This document shows positions 1 to 8,304 of a stretch of 13,606 nucleotides of DNA, one piece after another. The translations under genes and the position numbers were made by a program. The DNA comes from JAVBOW01 sp031551595. GTDB taxonomy: Bacteria; Bacteroidota; Bacteroidia; Bacteroidales; Rikenellaceae. The stretch is taken from NCBI GenBank assembly GCA_031551595.1, contig JAVBNK010000025.1, positions 1 through 13,606 of the forward strand, in the 5' to 3' direction. The first letter of the stretch is position 1; every line of letters starts with the position of its first letter. The notes beneath the pieces are model-generated. The model saw nothing but the letters and a program-made list of their open reading frames with translations, made no database searches and had not been told where the DNA came from.

Positions 1-109
1 AATACTTGTTTTACGAGCACTACCCCCTGCGTTTCAAGCATGTGCTGCTTCTCCTTTGTTTTCCCCACAATAACAAAAACCTTCAAATTTTTTCAAAAAA
101 AAACGACTC

Positions 110-3100
110 TTGAAATTTTTATGCATCCAAAATGGCGGGCGATCCGGTTTTATGTGCCTTTTCGCCACGTTGTCGGTATGCATGTTATCGGTCGGGCACC
201 GCGCTGCGGCGCAGTCCCAGGCTGCAGAGAAGACGGTCACCATTAAGGTCGCCAACGCGTCGCTGGTGAGCGTACTGTTGGAGGTGCGCAGGCAGAGCGG
301 CGTGAGGCTGGTGTACAGTGACAGCGAACTGCAGAAGGCCCAGCCGGTCACCGTCAGCCTGACCGGCCAACCGCTTTCGCGAGCCATGGATGCCATCCTC
401 AAAGGGCAGCCGTTCTCGTGGAAGCGCGACGGCGATGCGATCGTCGTCAGTCCGGTCCGGGAACAGGCCCCGCGCGGACAAGCTCCCGCAACCGCCAAAC
501 GTACCATCCAGGGGCGGATCACCAATGCTGCGGGCGAACCTTTGCCGGGTGCTACGGTGGTTTATCAGGAATATGGCGCCGTGTCGGACGGACAGGGTAA
601 TTTTACGATCAGCGTGCCTTCGTCGTGCGAGTACCTGGACGTTTCGTTCATCGGCTTCAACACGTTGCATTTCGCGCTGGACGGGCGTTCGCAGGTGAAC
701 ATCGCGCTCACCGAATCGGCCCATACGGTAGACGACGTGGTGGTGACGGGATATTTCACCAAGTCGAAAGAGAGCTTTACGGGCGCCGTAACCTCGATCA
801 AGCGCGAAGACCTGCGCAAATTCGGCAATGCCAACCTTCTTGAAGCCATCCAGTTGAGCGATCCTTCGTTCAAAATCAAGATGAATAACGAGCGCGGCTC
901 GGACCCCAATACCCTGCCGGAATTCTTCATCCGCGGCGAGAGCAGTTTCATGGGATCGAGCAACCTGCCCACGTTCATCGTGGACGGTTACGAGGTGACG
1001 GTGCAGAAGATATTCGATATGGATATGGACCGCATCGAGAGCCTGACCATCCTCAAGGACGCTTCGGCGACGATCCTGTACGGTTCGCGTGCGGCCAACG
1101 GCGTGATCGTGATCGAAACCCGCCGCCCGACCTCCGACCGCCTGGAGGTTTCCTACAACGGCCGTTTCAGCCTTTCGGTGCCCGACCTGAGCGATTATAA
1201 CCTGATGAATGCGCGTGAAAAACTCGAATACGAGGTGAAAGCCGGCGTTTTCAGCGACTATAACGAGGTCACGTACGCAGATTTCATGCAGAGGCTCGAA
1301 GCGATCAAGGCGAATGTGGCCCGCGGCGTGGATACCGACTGGCTGGCGCAGCCCGTCCGCAATGCTTTTTCGCAGTCGCACAACCTGTACCTGGAGGGCG
1401 GCAGCGACAAGATCAAATACGGCCTGAACGGGAACTACGCCCGCACCAACGGGGTGATGAAAGACTCTTACCGTGAAACGTTCGGCATAGCGTTCGACCT
1501 GACCTACCGGCTGAAAGACAAGCTGAGCATACGCAACAGCTTCGAATACGGCCAGACCAACGTGCAGAATTCCCCCTACGGGTCGTTCTCGCTGTATGCC
1601 GCGGCCAACCCCTACAACCCCGTCTATGGGGAGGACGGCTGGCTGATGACCACTTTTACGGTGCACCCCAACACCACTACCACTGCCCAGCAATACCAGA
1701 ACCCGCTTTACAACGCCTCGCTGCCCTATAAGGACGAAGCTGCCTATACGACCCTCACCAATAACCTGAGCGTGGACTATTATTTTACCCCCGGGCTTCG
1801 TTTCAAGGGGTCGCTGGCGCTGACCAAAGGGCTCGAAAGCTCGGATAAATTCGTTTCGCCCAACAATGCCGAATATCAGCTGGCCACCAATCTGGACCAG
1901 TCACAAAAAGGGAAATATACGCAGGGCACCGGCAACTCGTTCGCATATAACCTCAATGCGATGCTCACCTACAACCTTACCTACAACCGGCATATCTTTT
2001 TCTCGGGGGCGGGCCTGAACGTGATCGACGACCGTGCGACTTCCGGTTCGGTGGTGGGCCTGGGCTTCCTGAGCGATAATTTCATGGACCTGAGGTATGC
2101 CACCGGTACGCTGACCCCTTCCGGCTCGGAGCAGCATTCGCGCATGGCGGGTTTCTTCGCCAACGTGAACTACTCGTACGACAACCGCTATTTCGCCGAT
2201 TTTTCGTGGCGTACCGACGGATCGTCGAAATTCGGTACCGAACGCCGTTTTGCTCCGTTCTGGTCGGTGGGTGCGGGCTGGAACCTCAACCGCGAACACT
2301 TTATGAAAAACGTGAAGTGGCTGACCACCTTTAAATTGCGCGGATCGGTCGGCAGCACCGGCAACCAGAGTTTCGATTCGTACCAGGCGCGTACGATGCT
2401 CCAATACTCCAATACGCCTTACCTGAACGCCCTGGGCGCGTGGTTCAGGGCATACGGCAACACGGCGCTCGAATGGCAGACGACCCTCAAGAAGAACGCC
2501 GGTATCGACCTCGAAGTGCTCGACCGTCGCCTGGCCGCACGTTTCGACTACTACGACAACCAGACCAAGTCGCTGCTGATCCCCATGTCGACCGCTCCCT
2601 CGGCCGGCTTCAGCCAGTACACCGAGAACATGGGCGAACAAACCAACCACGGCTACGAATTCGACATTACGGCGGTCATCGTCCGCAGGCCGAACTTCGA
2701 CTGGGCGGTGAACTTCAGCGGGACCCATAATGTCACGCGCATCACCAAAATCAGCGATGCGCTGCGTGAGTTCAACAAACAGACCATCATCGCCTCCGAC
2801 CTCACCAGTCCCCTCAGGTTGTATGAGGAAGGCAAATCGCCCAACGCCCTGTGGGTAGCCCATTCGCTGGGCATCAACCCGGCGACGGGCAAGGAAATCT
2901 TCCGGACCCGTTTCGGGACGATCTCCGAAACGTGGAATGCCGAGGATCTGATCGCGGCCGGGGTCGAAGAGCCCGGACTTTCGGGCCATTTCGGCACCAA
3001 CGTCATGTGGAAGAACCTGACGCTGAACCTGACGTTCGATTTCAGTTTCGGCGGCCAGGTCTACAACCAGACTCTCGTGGACCGGGTCGAAGGGGCCGAT

Positions 3101-3421
3101 CCCAAGACCAATGCCGACAAACGCGTGATCGAAAAACGCTGGCAGCAGCCCGGCGACGTGACCTTTTACAAGGATATCGCCGACCGTACCAAATCCAACG
3201 CCACGAGCCGTTTCGTGCAGGATAACGACTATGTGGAATTCGGCAACGTTTCGCTTTCCTACCGCCTGGCGGCCAAATCCCTCAAAAAGATCGGCCTGTC
3301 GTCGTTGCGCCTCGGCTTGAACAGCAACAGCCTGTTCTACGTTTCGACCGTCAGGCAGGAGCGCGGACTCGGTTATCCTTATGCAAGAACCTACACGTTT
3401 TCGGTTAACTTAAATTTCTGA
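110..3421 (+). CDS. SusC-like TonB-dependent outer-membrane transporter with STN domain
   Basis: Imports a bound nutrient across the outer membrane using TonB/ExbBD energy, with the SusD-like lipoprotein as lid. Visible order: signal peptide (about residues 1-34, ending RAAAQ), an STN domain (about 43-115) which in this family contacts a FecR-type anti-sigma factor, a carboxypeptidase-regulatory-like beta domain (about 133-202), a TonB-box-like VDDVVVTGY near 208-216, a plug (about 220-340) with the SusC hallmark ILKDASATILYGSRAANGV, then a beta-barrel ending in FSVNLNF with the terminal Phe typical of outer-membrane barrels. The 1103-residue length suits an STN-bearing SusC. The start is uncertain: TTG at 110 gives a weakly basic n-region, ATG at 152 gives a signal peptide with no basic n-region, and ATG at 121 in another frame begins MHPKWRAIR, a better n-region (see findings). 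First gene of a five-gene operon, four bases before the susD-like gene. Substrate unknown. Confidence 0.93.
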   Translation: MKFLCIQNGGRSGFMCLFATLSVCMLSVGHRAAAQSQAAEKTVTIKVANASLVSVLLEVRRQSGVRLVYSDSELQKAQPVTVSLTGQPLSRAMDAILKGQPFSWKRDGDAIVVSPVREQAPRGQAPATAKRTIQGRITNAAGEPLPGATVVYQEYGAVSDGQGNFTISVPSSCEYLDVSFIGFNTLHFALDGRSQVNIALTESAHTVDDVVVTGYFTKSKESFTGAVTSIKREDLRKFGNANLLEAIQLSDPSFKIKMNNERGSDPNTLPEFFIRGESSFMGSSNLPTFIVDGYEVTVQKIFDMDMDRIESLTILKDASATILYGSRAANGVIVIETRRPTSDRLEVSYNGRFSLSVPDLSDYNLMNAREKLEYEVKAGVFSDYNEVTYADFMQRLEAIKANVARGVDTDWLAQPVRNAFSQSHNLYLEGGSDKIKYGLNGNYARTNGVMKDSYRETFGIAFDLTYRLKDKLSIRNSFEYGQTNVQNSPYGSFSLYAAANPYNPVYGEDGWLMTTFTVHPNTTTTAQQYQNPLYNASLPYKDEAAYTTLTNNLSVDYYFTPGLRFKGSLALTKGLESSDKFVSPNNAEYQLATNLDQSQKGKYTQGTGNSFAYNLNAMLTYNLTYNRHIFFSGAGLNVIDDRATSGSVVGLGFLSDNFMDLRYATGTLTPSGSEQHSRMAGFFANVNYSYDNRYFADFSWRTDGSSKFGTERRFAPFWSVGAGWNLNREHFMKNVKWLTTFKLRGSVGSTGNQSFDSYQARTMLQYSNTPYLNALGAWFRAYGNTALEWQTTLKKNAGIDLEVLDRRLAARFDYYDNQTKSLLIPMSTAPSAGFSQYTENMGEQTNHGYEFDITAVIVRRPNFDWAVNFSGTHNVTRITKISDALREFNKQTIIASDLTSPLRLYEEGKSPNALWVAHSLGINPATGKEIFRTRFGTISETWNAEDLIAAGVEEPGLSGHFGTNVMWKNLTLNLTFDFSFGGQVYNQTLVDRVEGADPKTNADKRVIEKRWQQPGDVTFYKDIADRTKSNATSRFVQDNDYVEFGNVSLSYRLAAKSLKKIGLSSLRLGLNSNSLFYVSTVRQERGLGYPYARTYTFSVNLNF

Positions 3422-3425
3422 TACT

Positions 3426-4886
3426 ATGAAGCGGATATTCTATATAACCTTGTTGTTGCTTGCCGTGGCCCCGTTGGCGGGGTGTTCCGACTGGCTCGAC
3501 GTGCAGTCGTCGGGCGAGATGGAGGAAGGCTCGATGTTCGAGGGCGAGCAGGGATACCTCAATGCGTTGACCGGCTCATACCTGTTGCTGGGCAGCCTGT
3601 CGGCGTATGGCAGGGAACTAACCGTCGGCTTTCCGGAGGAGATCGTCCATAACTGGGAGAAGAACAGCGAATTCTACAACCATAGATACACGGACAGCGA
3701 CATGGCCGACAGGCTCGACGCCACGTGGCTGAAGATGTATGAGGCCATCGCCAACACCAACCTGCTGCTCGAACATCTCAAGGACGAAAATCCTGCGGCG
3801 TTCAAATACTACAACCTGATCAAAGGCGAGGCGTTGGCGCTGAGGGCTTATGTCCATCTCGACCTGCTGCGCCTCTACGGGCCCGTACTCAAAAACGGAC
3901 TGGACCAGCTCTCGATCCCTTACCGGGAAACCTTCTCGAACAAACCCGTCGCCCGCATGACGGCCCGGACGGTGCTCGGCAGGATCGAGGCCGACCTGCT
4001 GGCTGCCTACGACCTGATGAAGAACGATCCGATCAACACCTACGGGCGTAAGCTGGCCACCACGGCGACCGATCCCAAAGTGTATGACCTAAGCTTCGAA
4101 TACCGCGGCATGCGCCTGAACTATTACGCGGTCTGCGCCGCGCTGGCCCGCCTGTACATGCTCCGGGGCGAGCCTGCGACCGCAGTGGCCTATGCCCGGG
4201 AGGTGATCGATGCCAAAGCGGGCGGCAAACCCCTTTTCAGGTTGCTCGACAGGGCCACCGATATCGTGGGGGTTACCACCATCAACCTGATGTTCGAAAC
4301 GGAACTCGTCTGGTCGCTTTACGAACATCACATAGGGTCTGCCGGCCATATCGCCGACGCGTTGATCCAACAGTATTCGGCCAACGAAGCCTATAAGGCG
4401 TGGGCTTACAACGATTGCAGCGGCAATCCCAACGAATACAGGGCCTTGCATCTCTGGAAAAAAACGGCGACGACCCCGGCGGTCTATTACCTGGCGAAAT
4501 ACCAGCGCACGATGGACAGCAACGACAGGTCGAAGGATGTCACTGCATGGCAGAAGATGATCCCCATGATCCGCCTGACGGAGATGTACTACATCATTGC
4601 CCAGGCCAATATCGGCGTGGACAACGCCACGGCGCTGGGCATGTCGAATACGGTGCGCACATCGCGCAACCTGGATCCGCTGAACAATCCTTCCCCGACG
4701 GACGATTTCCTGAGGCAGGAGCTCGCCTACGAATACCGCAAAGACACCTGGGGTGAAGGCAAACTGTTCTATTTCTACAAGCACACGTACTCCGATATCA
4801 AAACCTACACCGAGAACGTCCCCGCTTCGGCAGCCCTTTACGAGCTTCCGATCCCGCAGGATGAAATCGTCAATGCAGGCAAATGA
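3426..4886 (+). CDS. SusD/RagB-like nutrient-binding surface lipoprotein
   Basis: Surface lipoprotein that caps the SusC-like barrel and binds the cargo. The signal peptide ends in a lipobox (LAGC, Cys20), followed by SDWLDV, the usual start of mature SusD proteins. Acidic residues just after the Cys fit the surface-export signal known for Bacteroidota lipoproteins. The N-terminal half is helical and SusD-like (EGEQGYLNALTGSY near 42-55; LIKGEALALRAYVHLDLLRLYG near 131-152). The C-terminal RagB/SusD part includes MIRLTEMYYIIAQ, RTSRNLDPL and ELAYEYRKDTWGEGKLFYFYKH. At 486 residues it is of ordinary length. It lies directly after the susC-like gene and its stop (4884-4886) overlaps an upstream ATG (4883) of the next frame, which indicates co-transcription. 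Family certain; ligand not readable. Confidence 0.95.
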   Translation: MKRIFYITLLLLAVAPLAGCSDWLDVQSSGEMEEGSMFEGEQGYLNALTGSYLLLGSLSAYGRELTVGFPEEIVHNWEKNSEFYNHRYTDSDMADRLDATWLKMYEAIANTNLLLEHLKDENPAAFKYYNLIKGEALALRAYVHLDLLRLYGPVLKNGLDQLSIPYRETFSNKPVARMTARTVLGRIEADLLAAYDLMKNDPINTYGRKLATTATDPKVYDLSFEYRGMRLNYYAVCAALARLYMLRGEPATAVAYAREVIDAKAGGKPLFRLLDRATDIVGVTTINLMFETELVWSLYEHHIGSAGHIADALIQQYSANEAYKAWAYNDCSGNPNEYRALHLWKKTATTPAVYYLAKYQRTMDSNDRSKDVTAWQKMIPMIRLTEMYYIIAQANIGVDNATALGMSNTVRTSRNLDPLNNPSPTDDFLRQELAYEYRKDTWGEGKLFYFYKHTYSDIKTYTENVPASAALYELPIPQDEIVNAGK

Positions 4887-4912
4887 ATCCGTCAACCACC
4901 AAAAAGACCATT

Positions 4913-5647
4913 ATGAAGAGATTGAAATATATCACCGTGTCGCTTGTCGCCGTTTTCGCGCTGAGCATGTGCTCCGAGGCCGACGAGCCGACCTACTCGG
5001 GTCCGGAAAGCGTCTATTTCAGGATGCCGGCCAAGGATTTCGACGACTCGCTGATCATCGATAAGGACACGATCACCTATACGTTCGCCTATTATCCGGA
5101 GCTGAACGAGCGAGAGATACCCGTTCCGATCGAAGTGACGGGCCTGGCCGCAAACCACACCCGTACCTATGCCGTCAACGTGAGGGCCGCATCGGGTACG
5201 CTCGAAGGCGTCGACTACCGGCAGGTCGCCACGACCCAGACATTCGCCGCCGGCACGATGTACGACACGCTTTGGGTGACGTTCTACCGCACGGCGGAAA
5301 TGCAGACGAAGGTCAAAAAACTCGAGATCACGATCGTCGGGGGCGGCGACCTGCTGCCGGGCGTCCAGGAGAACCTGCTGGTCGAACTGCATGTGTCCGA
5401 CATGCTCGAAAAACCGGTGTGGTGGGATACCTGGCGCAACGGTTTCGGCACGTGGCACCCGACCAAGCTGCGCGAATGGATCAGGATATGGGGCGGCAAG
5501 GGCGATCTTCCGATCGCCAGCTACGTCAGCATCATGAGCCATTCGAAGGAAGTGATGGCCATCTACAAACTCAGGGAGCGGTTCGAAACGGAGGCGTTTT
5601 ACGACGAGGAGAGCGGCGCCCGACTGACGATACCAGGTAACTTATAA
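4913..5647 (+). CDS. DUF4843 domain-containing lipoprotein
   Basis: Accessory lipoprotein of SusC/SusD loci; the molecular role of DUF4843 is not known. ATG at 4913 is chosen because it starts a proper signal peptide (MKRLKYITVSLVAVFALSMC); an in-frame ATG at 4883 overlapping the susD-like stop would add ten residues. Cys20 is the probable lipidation site, but Met at -1 (LSMC) is not an ideal lipobox. The mature part starts with SEADEPTYSGPESVYF. Family features seen are the YTFAYYPEL...IPVPIEVTGLA strand region, SGTLEGVDYR, TLWVTFYRT and a tryptophan-rich PVWWDTWRNGFG...WHPTKLREW block near the end. The product is 244 residues, all accounted for by the signal peptide and this domain. It sits 14 bases before the PKD-like gene. 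It probably docks on the transporter at the cell surface (inference from context). Confidence 0.85.
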   Translation: MKRLKYITVSLVAVFALSMCSEADEPTYSGPESVYFRMPAKDFDDSLIIDKDTITYTFAYYPELNEREIPVPIEVTGLAANHTRTYAVNVRAASGTLEGVDYRQVATTQTFAAGTMYDTLWVTFYRTAEMQTKVKKLEITIVGGGDLLPGVQENLLVELHVSDMLEKPVWWDTWRNGFGTWHPTKLREWIRIWGGKGDLPIASYVSIMSHSKEVMAIYKLRERFETEAFYDEESGARLTIPGNL

Positions 5648-5661
5648 AACGGGAAAAAAGT

Positions 5662-7143
5662 ATGAAAAAAGCGATATATATCCTGCTTGCAGCCGTCCTG
5701 GCCGCCGGGTGCGCCGAGGACAAAGGCAATTACGATTATTCGGAGAATAACGGCATCACCATCGGCGGGGTGGAGAACAACTACATCGTCGAACGCTTCG
5801 ACCGGTTGCAGATCGAGCCCGACCTGGAGTTCGCGGTGCGCGAAAACAGCAACCTCGCGTATGAGTGGTATGTGAACGGAAAACTCGTTTCGACCGATCC
5901 GGTGTGCGACGCCGTGATCGACGAAACGCCCAACGGCGTGGTCGCCAACGATCCGCACCCCAATTATTATTTCGCCTACCTTCGCGTGACCGACAAGGAT
6001 AGCGGGCTGCAATACTACCGTCATTTCCAGGTCAAGGTGGGCACGTCTTACACCACGGCGCTGTTCCTGCTCGGGGAGAAGGCCGACGGTGCGGCAACCC
6101 TGACCGCGCAACGCCGCGACCGGGCCGGCGCTCCGTTGCAGTATGACGTTTTCGAGGCCAACAATCCCGAATTCGGCGCCTTCGGCCGCAAACCCCTTAT
6201 GCTGCTGTACCGTACGGGGACATACGGCACGAAGAGTTTTTATGCGGTGTGCCGGGAAGGCGAACGCAAGATCATGGCCTTCAACGCTACGTCGATGCTG
6301 ATGACCAACTACTACAACGCCGCTTCGGTGGGCGGAAGCTACACCGGCGACGTGATCCCTTCGGCTTTCACCGAGCGCGGGCAGACCGGCGGCATGGTGC
6401 TCTCCGAGGGCAAGGCCTTCCTGTTCAACTTCTGGAACAGCGGCACCTTCTACTATCCTGCGGGCTATCCGGACCACCACAACGATTATCATTTTTCCTG
6501 GGTGGATACCGATCCTTCCATCCTGTCTTACGGCTTCGCGGGCTATGACGAAACCTCGCAGAAGTTTAAAACGCTCAAGCCCCTTGAAACCAACCAGGCC
6601 GCATTCAGCCGTATCGAAAACATGGCCGGCGACGGATCGTCCACCGCAGGGCAAACGTTCGTCGCCGCAGGCATGAAGGCGGGGAGCAGCGAATCGACGG
6701 CGTATATCATTCTGCGCAACGGCGGGACCGCTTATTTCTATGCCATCGATATCTGGTTCGAGATGGATTGGATTAACTATATCTTCGATATGGGAGCGTC
6801 ATACCGCCTGGTCGACACCCATGCGGGACTGATCAAAGACAACATGGTCTGCCAATATTGCAACGACCTGAACTGGTACCTCGCCGACGGCAACAAGATC
6901 ACCCGGCTGGGCGTCGCCAGCGGCAGCACTCCCCAGGCATGGTTCACCGCGCCTAAGGGTAATGTGACGGCCATGATGTCCGACCCGGCCCTGAACCGCC
7001 TGCTGGTGGCCACATGGGACGGCACGAAGGGTTACATCTACACCATCAGCATGACTTCGGCCAACACTACGACGGATAATAATGTGATCGAACTCGACCA
7101 CAAGATCGTGTCGATGGCCGCCACGGGTACCTGGAAATTCTAA
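5662..7143 (+). CDS. PKD-like family surface lipoprotein
   Basis: Accessory lipoprotein, likely surface exposed and part of the uptake complex; biochemical role unknown. The signal peptide ends at LAAGC (Cys17), followed by AEDKGNYDYSE, the characteristic mature start of PKD-like family lipoproteins in SusCD operons. An Ig/PKD-like beta-sandwich segment follows (about 30-130, with LAYEWYVNGKLV and YYFAYLRVTDKDSGLQYYRHFQVKV). The rest (about 135-493) is rich in Tyr, Trp and Gly with repeated beta-strand-like stretches and short blocks such as LFLLGEKADG, KAFLFNFWNSG and NRLLVATWDGTKGYIYTI. These could be blades of a propeller-like fold, but that is inference from the repeat rhythm only. Its close spacing to both neighbours places it in the same operon. 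DUF4843 plus PKD-like as a pair is a recurrent companion of SusCD genes. Confidence 0.82.
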   Translation: MKKAIYILLAAVLAAGCAEDKGNYDYSENNGITIGGVENNYIVERFDRLQIEPDLEFAVRENSNLAYEWYVNGKLVSTDPVCDAVIDETPNGVVANDPHPNYYFAYLRVTDKDSGLQYYRHFQVKVGTSYTTALFLLGEKADGAATLTAQRRDRAGAPLQYDVFEANNPEFGAFGRKPLMLLYRTGTYGTKSFYAVCREGERKIMAFNATSMLMTNYYNAASVGGSYTGDVIPSAFTERGQTGGMVLSEGKAFLFNFWNSGTFYYPAGYPDHHNDYHFSWVDTDPSILSYGFAGYDETSQKFKTLKPLETNQAAFSRIENMAGDGSSTAGQTFVAAGMKAGSSESTAYIILRNGGTAYFYAIDIWFEMDWINYIFDMGASYRLVDTHAGLIKDNMVCQYCNDLNWYLADGNKITRLGVASGSTPQAWFTAPKGNVTAMMSDPALNRLLVATWDGTKGYIYTISMTSANTTTDNNVIELDHKIVSMAATGTWKF

Positions 7144-7162
7144 ACGGCCAATTGGATAACAG

Positions 7163-8185
7163 ATGAAAAAGATCATTGCATTCCTGTTTTTCGCGGCAGT
7201 GGCGTTGCAGGGCATCGGCCAGGAGGGGACCGTTTTCCGCGACCTCGCGTTCGACCGGGCTTTGGCCGCCGCCAAAGCCGAAGGCAAATACCTCTTCGTG
7301 GATTGTTATACGGAGTGGTGCGGCCCCTGCAAAATGATGACCCGCGACGTGTTTCCCACCAGGGAGGTCGGCGACTATTTCAATCCCAAATACGTCTGCG
7401 TCAAATATGATATGGAGAAGGGCGAAGGCCCGGCGCTGAGTGCGCGCTTCGGGGTGAATGTGTTTCCCACGTTCCTGATCCTGGACGGTGACGGGGAGTT
7501 ATTGCATCGGTTTGCGGGCGGCGGCCGCGGGCAGGAGTTTATCGCCCGGGTCGAGGAGTCGTTTGATCCGGACAAGGCGGTCGCCGCGCTGGACCGCCGT
7601 TTCCGGGCCGGGGAACGCACCCCTGAGTTCCTGAACCATTACCTGGAGGTGCTCGAAAAGTCCTACGCCCCGGGACAGGACAAGGTTTCCGCCGCGCTGA
7701 TGGCCCTTGTGCCGGACGATGAGAAAATATCTGAAAAATACTGGACGAAGATATACAGCGACCTGAACCATGCGCCGGTGGGATCGGAATGCGAGCGTTT
7801 CCTGGAGGCCAACAAGGCGGCATTCGATGCGCTGATAGGCAAGGATAAAGTAGATTCCGCGATCTATTTCAAGTATCTCAATTACTACGGGGCGGTGCTG
7901 GTGTTCGACATGCCGATGCCGGCCGACCCCGTTCGCCTGAACCCGGACCTGGACGTGGCGGGGATCGACGAGTTGATCGTCATGGATGCGGCGATGTTCG
8001 CCGGGACGGGCAGCGATATCGATGCGTTGCTTGGATTGTTCGCCGGGAAGGCGGAAAAGATCAAACCCTCCATGGCCCAGATCGTGGCGGCGATGGACAA
8101 GATCATCGTGAAAAAAGGGTCGGACGGACAGCAGCAGCGCTGGAAGGAACTTTCGGCGCCTCACCGCAAGCCGGCCGGAGCGTAA
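7163..8185 (+). CDS. Exported thioredoxin-fold protein with C-terminal extension
   Basis: Probable periplasmic thiol-disulfide oxidoreductase. It has a cleavable signal peptide (about residues 1-20, hydrophobic FLFFAAVALQGIG) without a lipobox Cys. The thioredoxin domain (about 22-135) carries the WCGPC active site at 52-56 (Cys53 and Cys56) preceded by YLFVDCYTE, and the cis-Pro loop VFPTFLIL with Pro102. The remaining 200 residues (about 140-340) are mostly helical in appearance, lack recognisable motifs and are not part of classical thioredoxin. The gene starts 19 bases after the PKD-like gene and is followed by a strong terminator, so it is the last gene of the SusCD operon. It is the only likely enzyme there. 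It could keep a Cys-containing cargo or an operon lipoprotein reduced, or process a disulfide-bonded substrate; the sequence does not decide. Confidence 0.86.
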   Translation: MKKIIAFLFFAAVALQGIGQEGTVFRDLAFDRALAAAKAEGKYLFVDCYTEWCGPCKMMTRDVFPTREVGDYFNPKYVCVKYDMEKGEGPALSARFGVNVFPTFLILDGDGELLHRFAGGGRGQEFIARVEESFDPDKAVAALDRRFRAGERTPEFLNHYLEVLEKSYAPGQDKVSAALMALVPDDEKISEKYWTKIYSDLNHAPVGSECERFLEANKAAFDALIGKDKVDSAIYFKYLNYYGAVLVFDMPMPADPVRLNPDLDVAGIDELIVMDAAMFAGTGSDIDALLGLFAGKAEKIKPSMAQIVAAMDKIIVKKGSDGQQQRWKELSAPHRKPAGA

Positions 8186-8205
8186 CCCTTGTATTGTCAT
8201 GCACA

Positions 8206-8251
8206 TACCGTCCGGTGCGAGTCCATCTCGCACCGGACGGTACGGTTTTTT
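8206..8251 (+). terminator. Intrinsic terminator of the SusCD operon
   Basis: A perfect 16-bp stem (8206-8221 pairing with 8227-8242) with a five-base loop (tccat) is followed within three bases by six T residues (8246-8251). It lies 20 bases after the thioredoxin stop and ends the five-gene operon. It also separates the operon from the sigma factor gene downstream. Confidence 0.92.
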
Positions 8252-8262
8252 CCCCTAAGGTA

Positions 8263-8292
8263 TTTGTATCTCGGAAAATAATAATAATTTAG
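8263..8292 (+). promoter_or_regulatory. Candidate Bacteroidota promoter of the sigma factor gene
   Basis: TTTG at 8263-8266 and TAATTTAG at 8285-8292 resemble the -33 (TTTG) and -7 (TAnnTTTG) elements of the primary Bacteroidota sigma factor, with one mismatch in the -7 box and an 18-base spacer. Transcription would start only a few bases before the ATG at 8305. An AT-only inverted repeat (8278-8286 with 8295-8303) overlaps the -7 box. Suggestive only. Confidence 0.3.
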
Positions 8293-8304
8293 CCTATTAT
8301 TATC

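Noticed and set aside
1..109. Possible 3' end of an upstream gene or a promoter for the SusCD operon
   Set aside because: Frames are open but no familiar C-terminus (for example FecR) is recognisable, and no TTTG/TAnnTTTG pair with proper spacing was found.
185..1693. 502-codon minus-strand frame opposite the SusC-like gene
   Set aside because: Composition is Val/Arg/His-rich as expected for the complement of a GC-rich gene, with no recognisable domain; the plus-strand SusC reading is unambiguous.
1901..2989. 362-codon minus-strand frame opposite the SusC barrel
   Set aside because: Shadow of the coding strand with no domain or signal peptide.
4089..4895. 268-codon minus-strand frame opposite the SusD-like gene
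   Set aside because: Antisense shadow; low-complexity Arg/Val/His composition.
5599..6654. 351-codon minus-strand frame opposite the PKD-like gene
   Set aside because: Antisense shadow crossing a gene junction; no domain.
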